The position numbers and the translations under genes were made by a program. The notes below the pieces were generated by a model, which had not been told where the DNA came from, did not search any database, and worked only from the letters and a program-made list of their open reading frames with translations. Shown here one piece after another: positions 57,617-64,000 of a DNA stretch of 64,000 bases (its first letter is position 1; each line of letters starts with the position of its first letter). This stretch comes from Bradyrhizobium sp. WBOS07 (GTDB taxonomy: Bacteria > Pseudomonadota > Alphaproteobacteria > Rhizobiales > Xanthobacteraceae): positions 4,278,001 through 4,342,000 of the forward strand of contig NZ_CP029008.1 in NCBI RefSeq assembly GCF_024585165.1, read 5' to 3'.

Positions 57617-58484
57617 CATCCCGCAGAGCCGCTTCTATGAATCGCACGGTCTGCGGCTGCATTACGCCGATTGGGGCAACGAGAGCGCGCCGCCCCTCAT
57701 CCTGGTCCATGGCGGCCGCGATCATTGCCGGAGCTGGGACGTCATCGCCCGGTCGTTGCAACGCCATTTCCACGTGATCGCACCGGACCTGCGCGGCCAC
57801 GGCGATTCCGACTGGACCCGAGGCGGCAGCTACGCCCTGACCGAATACGTCTACGATCTCACCCAGCTCGTCCGTGTCATCGCTGCGCCTCGGATCACCC
57901 TGATCGGCCATTCGATGGGCGGCATGGTGAGCCTGATCTTTTCAGGATCGTTCCCTGAACAGGTCGCAAAGCTGGTCGTGCTCGACGGCGTGACCATGCT
58001 GCCGGACGCGCCGAAGCCGCCGGCGCATGAGCGCATCGGCAAATGGGTCGGCCAGCTCGACAGGCTGCACGACCGCACGCCGCGCCGCTACGCGACGCTC
58101 GAAGACGCAGCGGCGCAGATGATGCTCCACAACAAGCGGCTCGCCCGCGACCTCGCGCTGCATCTCGCCACCCACGGCGCGCGGCAGAATGAGGACGGCA
58201 GCTACAGCTGGAAGTTCGATCCGTATCAGCGCGTATCGGCGCCGCACCGGCTCTGGCCGGACGATCATCTCGCGCTGTGGTCGCGCATCGCCTGCCCGAC
58301 CTTGCTGCTCAACGCCAGCGAAAGCTTTCTCGCCGGCGCCAGGGCCGCGGGCCTGGAGCGCTATTTCCGGGAGGCGCGTGTCGAGACCATCGCCGGCGCG
58401 GGCCATTGGCTGCAGCACGACAAGCCGCAGGAGGTGCTGGGCGAGATCAGGCGGTTTCTGGGATTGGCTGAGGACAACGGCTAG
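57609..58484 (+). CDS. Alpha/beta hydrolase
   Basis: 291 residues. HGGRDHCRSWD is the oxyanion region, the nucleophile lies in IGHSMGGMVSLIF (near residue 103), the acid is probably in the NASESF region (near 238), and the base His is in AGAGHWLQHDKP. It belongs to the general hydrolase/epoxide-hydrolase group and the substrate is unknown. It overlaps the LysE gene at its start and the convergent ispE gene by 4 bases at its end. Confidence 0.85.
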   Translation: MVSIPQSRFYESHGLRLHYADWGNESAPPLILVHGGRDHCRSWDVIARSLQRHFHVIAPDLRGHGDSDWTRGGSYALTEYVYDLTQLVRVIAAPRITLIGHSMGGMVSLIFSGSFPEQVAKLVVLDGVTMLPDAPKPPAHERIGKWVGQLDRLHDRTPRRYATLEDAAAQMMLHNKRLARDLALHLATHGARQNEDGSYSWKFDPYQRVSAPHRLWPDDHLALWSRIACPTLLLNASESFLAGARAAGLERYFREARVETIAGAGHWLQHDKPQEVLGEIRRFLGLAEDNG

Positions 58485-59374
58485 CTCAACGTCCCCGCAT
58501 GCACCCACCAGCCGGGGTGATCGCGACGAATCCTTTCGGCGGCGGCATGCGCTTCGTTTGCCGCGCCATAGATCGCAAAGCACGTCGCGCCCGAGCCGGA
58601 CATGCGGGCGAGCTGGACGCCGGCGGTGCCGCGCAAGGCCTCCAGCACCTCGCCGATCACCGGCTGGATGCGCAGCGCAGGCGCTTCGAGATCGTTGGGA
58701 ACGCGTTCGAGCACTGCGACCCAATCGGCAGTCGATCCGCCCTCGTCCGGCCAGGCCGGAGCGCGGATGACGTCGGTGACGCCGACCAGCAACTCACCGT
58801 TGCGCAGGCCGAGCTCCTGAAACACGTCCTTGGTGGCGACGGGCACGCGCGGATTGACCATGACGCAGGGCATGCTCGGCAGGCTCAGCGGCAGCAGCTG
58901 CTCGCCGACGCCGGTCATGTCGCAGGCGCGCGAGACGAGGCACACCGGCACGTCGGCGCCGGTCGCGAGCGCGACCTTCTGCAGCCTGGGATCGTCGAGC
59001 GAGAGATCGTTGAGACGCGCGAGCAGCCGTAGCGCGGCCGCGGCGTCGGCCGAGCCGCCGCCGATGCCGGCGGCCACCGGCAGCACCTTGTCGAGCGCGA
59101 ACGCGCCGAGCTTCAGGCCCGGCACCGCTTCGGCGAGCAGCCTGGCGGCCTTGAGCACGAGATTGTCGGCGGTATCGCCGCAGGCCGCGGCCAGCGGCCC
59201 GGTGGCGGTGAGCTTCAGCTCGCCTCCCGGCTCCAGCGTGAGCCGGTCGGCGCAGTCGGCGAACGCGACCACGCTTTCGAGATCATGATAGCCATCGGCA
59301 CGACGGCCCACCACGCGAAGGCTCAAGTTGACCTTCGCCCGTCCTTGTTCGATCAACGCCGGCATCGGCGACAC
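58481..59374 (-). CDS. ispE: 4-diphosphocytidyl-2-C-methyl-D-erythritol kinase
   Basis: 297 residues of the GHMP kinase superfamily. AKVNLSLRVVGRRADGYHD is the N-terminal motif, LPVAAGIGGGSADAAAALRL (near 98) the ATP-binding glycine loop, and ARMSGSGATCFAIY (near 256) the C-terminal motif. It phosphorylates CDP-methylerythritol in the non-mevalonate isoprenoid pathway. It lies 15 bases after the TPR gene on the same strand, and its 3' end overlaps the convergent hydrolase gene by four bases. Confidence 0.94.
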   Translation of the reverse strand: MSPMPALIEQGRAKVNLSLRVVGRRADGYHDLESVVAFADCADRLTLEPGGELKLTATGPLAAACGDTADNLVLKAARLLAEAVPGLKLGAFALDKVLPVAAGIGGGSADAAAALRLLARLNDLSLDDPRLQKVALATGADVPVCLVSRACDMTGVGEQLLPLSLPSMPCVMVNPRVPVATKDVFQELGLRNGELLVGVTDVIRAPAWPDEGGSTADWVAVLERVPNDLEAPALRIQPVIGEVLEALRGTAGVQLARMSGSGATCFAIYGAANEAHAAAERIRRDHPGWWVHAGTLS

Positions 59375-59389
59375 GCCCCCAACAAAACC

Positions 59390-61189
59390 TCAGCCGCCCC
59401 TGCCGTCGTCCTTCTTCTTGTCCGCCTGCGCGGCCGAAGAGTTCGAATTGTCGTCGGCGAGACCATTGGCGATCTTGGCCTCGATCTTCGGAAGCTCTTC
59501 CGGCTCGGGCTTGAGGTCGCGGGCGTGCGACCACTGGAATTTGGCTTCGAGCGTGCGCCCGACCCGCCAATAGGCATCGCCAAGGTGATCGTTGATGGTG
59601 GGATCCTCGGGCTTGAGGTCGATCGCGCGCTCGAGGTTCTTCACCGCCTCCTCGTAATTGCCGATGCGGTAATAGGCCCAGCCGAGGGAATCGACGATAT
59701 AGCCGTCGTCGGGGCGCTGCTCGACGGCGCGCTTGATCATCTTCATGCCTTCGTCGAGGTTGATGCCCTGGTCGATCCAGGAATAGCCGAGATAGTTGAG
59801 GACGTGCGGCTGGTCGGGCTGCAGCTCGAGCGCCTTCTTCATGTCGGCTTCGGCCTTGGCCCACTGCTTGGAGCGCTCCTCGCAGATGCCGCGATAATAG
59901 TACCAGACGCTGTTGGCCTTGTCGTTGCCGGGCGTCAGGGCGTCGATGCCTCGCGAATAGGTCGCGCCGCAGTCGCTGAACCGCTTGCGGCCGCGCTCGA
60001 TGTTGCCGAGCGCCATGATGGCTTCGAGATCCTTGGGATCCTCCGCGGTGACGCCCTTGAGGATCTTGATCGCCTCCTCGGTGCGGTCGGCGGAATCCAG
60101 ATCGATGGCGAGCTGGATCTGCGCATTGCGCTTGAGCGGCGAGGTCGCGGGCACGCGCTCATAGACCTTGATCGCCATCTTCGGCCGCTTCACCGATTCA
60201 TAGAGATCGGCGAGCGAGAGCAGCGCCAGCGGGTGCGTCGGCTGCAGGTAGAGCGAAAGCTGGAGATAGACCAGCGCCAGATCCTCGCCGCCGCGGCGGG
60301 TCAGCGTGGCGCCGATGCCGTAGAGGGCTTCGGCGGCGCCGGCCTGCGCGGAATCGACCAGCGGCGGCATCTTCTTGCCGGCCCTGGTCTCGCGCAGGCC
60401 TTCCTGGATCAGCGGATGGCGCGCGAGCTTCTTGTCGAAGGCCTGATAGACATTGGTCGCGGCAGCCGAGTCCTTGTTGTTGCGCGACAGCCAGCGCGCA
60501 TAGGCCTCGGTCACGCGTAGCATGGAATCGTCGAGCTTGTAGGCGCGCTCGAAGCGGGTGCCGGCGTCCTTCTCCTTGCCGGAGAGTTCGAGGATCATGC
60601 CGGCGTGAAGGTCCTTGAACAGCGGATACCATTCGGGACCTGCCAGCTTGTCGATGGTGGCGACGCCGCCCTTGGCATCGCCGGCCCCATAGGCGGCCCA
60701 CCCCGACAGCAGCGTGGCGACGAGGTCGGTGATCGGACCGCGGATCGACTGGCTGATGTTGGTCTGCGCGGCCGCGTACTTCTTCACCTTGAGATCGTGG
60801 ACGCCGACGACGAGACGGGCGACGCGGTTGGTCTTGTCGATGGTGAGGATGCGCTCGGCGAGCTTGACCGCTTCGTCGATGTCACCGTCGGCGACCGACG
60901 AGATGAAGGCGCGGTCGAGCAGCTCGTTGTTCTTGGGATCGGTGCGCAGAGCCGAGCGGTAGAATGCGGCGGCAGAAGCCGCGTCGCGCTCGACGCTGGC
61001 GTGACGGGCGGCAAGATAGCTGCCGGCACCGGTCAGCGACTTCAGGTCGTTTCGGGTCGGAAACTGCGCCGCCGTGTCGGAGGGATGATCCGGCGTCTGC
61101 GCCAGCACCCTGCCGGGGACGGCCGCGATCGCTGTGCCCACGAGGGCGATGGCGGCAACAGTCCAGCGGTTGAAACGATTTGAAAACAT
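59390..61189 (-). CDS. Exported tetratricopeptide repeat protein
   Basis: About 599 residues. A signal peptide (about 1-30) is followed by some ten helix pairs of TPR type; the best repeats are at 440-560 (AEADMKKALELQPDQPHVLN, GWAYYRIGNYEEAVKNLERA). The C-terminal 25 residues are charged and disordered. It is probably a periplasmic or membrane-attached scaffold for protein complexes. The start at 61189 is preceded by a weak ribosome binding site; longer in-frame versions lack a signal peptide. It is transcribed with ispE downstream. Confidence 0.82.
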   Translation of the reverse strand: MFSNRFNRWTVAAIALVGTAIAAVPGRVLAQTPDHPSDTAAQFPTRNDLKSLTGAGSYLAARHASVERDAASAAAFYRSALRTDPKNNELLDRAFISSVADGDIDEAVKLAERILTIDKTNRVARLVVGVHDLKVKKYAAAQTNISQSIRGPITDLVATLLSGWAAYGAGDAKGGVATIDKLAGPEWYPLFKDLHAGMILELSGKEKDAGTRFERAYKLDDSMLRVTEAYARWLSRNNKDSAAATNVYQAFDKKLARHPLIQEGLRETRAGKKMPPLVDSAQAGAAEALYGIGATLTRRGGEDLALVYLQLSLYLQPTHPLALLSLADLYESVKRPKMAIKVYERVPATSPLKRNAQIQLAIDLDSADRTEEAIKILKGVTAEDPKDLEAIMALGNIERGRKRFSDCGATYSRGIDALTPGNDKANSVWYYYRGICEERSKQWAKAEADMKKALELQPDQPHVLNYLGYSWIDQGINLDEGMKMIKRAVEQRPDDGYIVDSLGWAYYRIGNYEEAVKNLERAIDLKPEDPTINDHLGDAYWRVGRTLEAKFQWSHARDLKPEPEELPKIEAKIANGLADDNSNSSAAQADKKKDDGRGG

Positions 61190-61476
61190 CAGGGCTCGCC
61201 TTGAGTTGGTAGTGCCTGGGTTTGCAGCAATGGCCATATCGCATGCGGACGCTGCCGGAGGCATCCGGGCCCGGAATTGTTGGGCCGACAATGCCGCTTT
61301 TGGCGCTTCGCCGCAAGGATTCGGACCCGACGATCCCCGCCACGCGGGCCAAATCGGCAAGTAAATCCGCCAACAGCGCCCCAAGACGCCGCCACTATGG
61401 CCTTATCGTGGCCGCGGCGGGTGGCCGCAGCCTGCTCCTCACGCGAACGTGCGGCAGATCCCGGGCGTGACCTACT

Positions 61477-63138
61477 TTACATCGCCTCGTAATTCGGGCC
61501 GCCGCCGCCCTCCGGGGGAACCCAGGTGATGTTGCCGTTGGGATCCTTCACGTCGCAGGTTTTGCAGTGGACGCAGTTCTGGGCGTTGATCTGGAAACGC
61601 GGACCCGATCCCTCCTCGATCCACTCATAGACGCCGGCGGGGCAATAGCGATTCGAGGGACCGGCGAAGACGTCGTGCTCGGAGGTCTTCTGCAGGTTCA
61701 TGTCGGTCACCTTGAGATGGACCGGCTGGTCCTCCTCATGGTTGGTGTTGGACAGGAACACCGAGGACAGCTTGTCGAAGGAGATCTTCCCGTCCGGCTT
61801 CGGGTAGTTCCTGGGCGCGTGCTGCTTGGCCGGATCGAGCGTGGCGCGGTCATGCTTGACGTGTGACTGGGTGCCGAACAGCGAAGCGCCGAACAGCGTG
61901 TTGCACCACATGTCGAAACCGCCGAGCGCGACGCCGATCACCGTGCCGAACTTCGACCACAGCGGCTTGACGTTGCGGACCAGGAAGAGGTCCTTGCCGA
62001 CCGAGGAGGACCGCCAGGCGTTCTCGTATTCGACGAGCTCGTCATTGGCGCGATCGGCGGCAAGCGCGGCTGCGGCATGCTCGGCCGCGAGCATGCCGGT
62101 GCCCATGGCATTGTGCACGCCCTTGATGCGCGGCACGTTGACGAAACCGGCCGCGCAGCCGATCAGCGCGCCGCCTGGGAAGCTGAGCTTCGGCACCGAC
62201 TGATAACCGCCCTCGGTGATGGCGCGCGCGCCGTAAGCGAGCCGCTTGGCGCCTTCGAAAGTGCCGCGGATCGAGGGATGGGTCTTGAAGCGCTGAAACT
62301 CGTCGAACGGCGAGAGATAGGGATCGTCGTAGTTGAGGTGGACGACGAAGCCGACGGCGACGAGATTGTCGTCGTAATGATAGAGGAACGAGCCGCCGCC
62401 GGTCTTCATGTCGAGCGGCCAGCCGAAGGAATGCTGGATCAGGCCCTTCTGATGCTTGGCGGGGTCGATCTGCCAGACTTCCTTGAGGCCGATGCCGAAT
62501 TTCGGCGGCTCGCTGTTGGCGTCCAGCGCAAACTTGTTGATGAGCTGCTTGGTCAGGCTGCCGCGGGCGCCTTCGGCGAACAGCGTGTACTTGCCGAGCA
62601 ATTCCATGCCGCGGGTGAAGGAGTCCTTCGGCTTGCCGTCGCGGCCGATGCCCATGTCGCCGGTGGCGATACCCTTGACGTTGCCCGCCTCGTCGTAGAG
62701 CACCTCGGCCGCGGCAAAGCCCGGATAGATCTCGACGCCGAGCGCTTCGGCCTTGCGCGCCAGCCAGCGGCAGACATTGCCGAGCGAGCCGATATAGCAG
62801 TGATGGTTGTTCATCAGCGGCGGCATCAGGAAGTTCGGCAGCTTGATCGCGCCGGCGCCCGTCATCCAGTAGAAGCGGTCGTCCTTCACCTGAGTCTTGA
62901 GCGGGCAGTCGGAATCCTCGCGCCAGTCCGGGAGCAGCTTGTCGAGCCCGGCCGGATCGATCACCGCACCGGAGAGAATATGCGCGCCTACCTCGGAGCC
63001 CTTCTCCACCACGACGACGTTGAGGTCGGCGTTGAGCTGCTTCAACCGGATCGCGGCCGCCAGGCCCGAGGGGCCGGCGCCGACGATGACGACGTCGAAT
63101 TCCATGGATTCGCGCGGGGGAAGTTCTTCGGTGCTCAT
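61477..63138 (-). CDS. etfD: Electron transfer flavoprotein-ubiquinone oxidoreductase
   Basis: 553 residues. The FAD motif VVIVGAGPSGLAAAIRLKQL is near the N-terminus, and the 4Fe-4S cysteines are in CPAGVYEW and QNCVHCKTCDVKDP near the C-terminus. The ubiquinone-binding membrane surface lies between. It passes electrons from ETF to ubiquinone, linking fatty-acid and amino-acid oxidation to the respiratory chain. It is divergent from the uracil-DNA glycosylase gene with a 134-base gap. Confidence 0.94.
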   Translation of the reverse strand: MSTEELPPRESMEFDVVIVGAGPSGLAAAIRLKQLNADLNVVVVEKGSEVGAHILSGAVIDPAGLDKLLPDWREDSDCPLKTQVKDDRFYWMTGAGAIKLPNFLMPPLMNNHHCYIGSLGNVCRWLARKAEALGVEIYPGFAAAEVLYDEAGNVKGIATGDMGIGRDGKPKDSFTRGMELLGKYTLFAEGARGSLTKQLINKFALDANSEPPKFGIGLKEVWQIDPAKHQKGLIQHSFGWPLDMKTGGGSFLYHYDDNLVAVGFVVHLNYDDPYLSPFDEFQRFKTHPSIRGTFEGAKRLAYGARAITEGGYQSVPKLSFPGGALIGCAAGFVNVPRIKGVHNAMGTGMLAAEHAAAALAADRANDELVEYENAWRSSSVGKDLFLVRNVKPLWSKFGTVIGVALGGFDMWCNTLFGASLFGTQSHVKHDRATLDPAKQHAPRNYPKPDGKISFDKLSSVFLSNTNHEEDQPVHLKVTDMNLQKTSEHDVFAGPSNRYCPAGVYEWIEEGSGPRFQINAQNCVHCKTCDVKDPNGNITWVPPEGGGGPNYEAM

Positions 63139-63272
63139 CTGATCTCAGCCCTCGAGACGGTCCTCGGTCGTTTGCGCCCTCTTGTTTCCGATTTTTCCGG
63201 GCAGGACAACAGCGGAAATGCATTTCGCTGGGATGCAAGGCGCCCCAAACTGATATAAAAGTCTGACTTTCC

Positions 63273-64000
63273 ATGATCCCCGAACCCGCACCCACCGTCC
63301 GAGAGCTTCTTGCCTTCTATCTGGAGGCCGGTGTCGACTGCGCGCTCGCCGAGGAACCGATCGACCGCCTGGCGGAATTGGATGCTCCCCCGGCGGCCCC
63401 GCGCATCGCACCTGCGATCGAGGTGCCGCGGCCGCTCACCGCGCCGGCGGTGATGCGCGGCGAAGCCGCGCCGGCTCCCGACATCGCCATCGCCTCCGCG
63501 CGCGAAGCCGCACGCACCGCGCCGACGCTGGAAGCGCTGCGCGAGCTGATGCAGAATTTCGAAGGCTGCGCGCTGAAGCACACCGCGACGCGGCTGGTGT
63601 TCGCCGACGGCAACCCGCAGGCACGCATCATGTTCGTCGGCGAGGCGCCGGGCCGCGACGAGGACATCGAGGGCCTGCCCTTCGTCGGGCGCAGCGGCAA
63701 GCTGCTCGATCTGATGATCGGCGCCATCGGCCTCAACCGCAGCACCGCCTACATCGCCAACGTCATTCCCTGGCGGCCGCCCGGCAACCGCACGCCGACG
63801 CCGCAGGAAACGCAGATCTGCCTGCCCTTCATCCAGCGCCAGATCGAGCTGGTGAATCCGGATGTGCTGGTGACGCTCGGCAACCCCTCGACCCAGACGC
63901 TGCTGGGAACGCGCGAGGGCATCATGCGCACCCGCGGGCGCTGGTTCGACTACGAGACCGGCGCACGCACCATCCGGGCGCTGCCGACGTTCCATCCCGC
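63273..64000 (+). CDS. Uracil-DNA glycosylase, family 4 type (partial, cut by the window end)
   Basis: The first 242 codons are visible; the 3' end lies outside the window. After a low-complexity N-terminus (about 1-95) the glycosylase core starts with EGCALKHTAT and LVFADGNPQARIMFVGEAPG, then RDEDIEGLPFVGRSGKLLD, NVIPWRPPGNRTPTPQE and the FHP of LPTFHPA. This is the family 4 or 5 layout with an iron-sulfur cluster. It removes uracil from DNA. Start: ATG 63273, without a strong ribosome binding site. Confidence 0.88.
   Translation, partial: MIPEPAPTVRELLAFYLEAGVDCALAEEPIDRLAELDAPPAAPRIAPAIEVPRPLTAPAVMRGEAAPAPDIAIASAREAARTAPTLEALRELMQNFEGCALKHTATRLVFADGNPQARIMFVGEAPGRDEDIEGLPFVGRSGKLLDLMIGAIGLNRSTAYIANVIPWRPPGNRTPTPQETQICLPFIQRQIELVNPDVLVTLGNPSTQTLLGTREGIMRTRGRWFDYETGARTIRALPTFHP

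Overview
The window is 64 kb of GC-rich chromosomal DNA from an alphaproteobacterium, almost certainly Bradyrhizobium or a close relative. The case rests on the gene families (DUF2339, DUF4142, DUF1236, DUF6894, DUF3096, DUF2007 and TIGR02301 proteins, a Flp pilin, a NadQ-type NAD regulator), on codon use, and on many dispersed intergenic palindromes of the Bradyrhizobium type. It is mostly core chromosome. I see no prophage, intact insertion sequence, CRISPR array, rRNA or tRNA.

Layout. 0-10 kb: small conserved protein, PQQ-type sugar dehydrogenase, aspartate dehydrogenase divergent from tartrate dehydrogenase, a tandem pair of exported alpha/beta hydrolases (one with LysM), an ABC-2 exporter pair, an L,D-transpeptidase and a periplasmic glycerophosphodiesterase. 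10-20.5 kb: membrane-fused spermidine-synthase-like protein, FAD oxidoreductase, lone Flp pilin, prmA, an SOS-associated peptidase, a Nudix gene with an apparent frameshift, small secreted proteins, and an ECF sigma / DUF4142 / cupredoxin cluster. 20.6-30 kb: 3-mercaptopyruvate sulfurtransferase, dihydroorotase, the ygfZ-tag-HD cluster, a tyrosine phosphatase, the NadQ-type regulator and a DUF2339 membrane protein. 30-37.5 kb: two chemoreceptors, small proteins, acrylyl-CoA reductase-like protein and an MFS carrier. 37.6-43.2 kb: the nadA-nadB-nadC operon and a SleB-type cell wall hydrolase. 43.7-51.3 kb: pyruvate phosphate dikinase with a histone-H1-like N-terminal tail, a DUF3096 peptide, a DUF1236 protein and glyQ-glyS. 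51.3-64 kb: S49 peptidase, a 32-residue membrane peptide, methyltransferase, polyprenyl diphosphate synthase, an HxlR / ketoacyl synthase / LysE / hydrolase group, ispE, a large TPR protein, ETF-ubiquinone oxidoreductase and a family-4 uracil-DNA glycosylase cut by the window edge.

The clearest functional link is NAD metabolism. A NadQ-like Nudix/winged-helix regulator (26.2 kb) lies about 11 kb from nadABC. The nadA promoter region carries two near-identical CTCA-N3-TGAG palindromes whose centres are 73 bp apart, which I read as its operators. Aspartate dehydrogenase at 2 kb could be a second source of iminoaspartate. Other items worth attention are a one-directional array of DnaA-box-like GTGGATAA repeats at 14.1-14.24 kb, the tandem hydrolase pair, the lysine/alanine tail on pyruvate phosphate dikinase, the poly-C frameshift in the Nudix gene, a duplicated chemoreceptor tail remnant, and the mosaic of palindromic repeats that fills most of the longer intergenic gaps.
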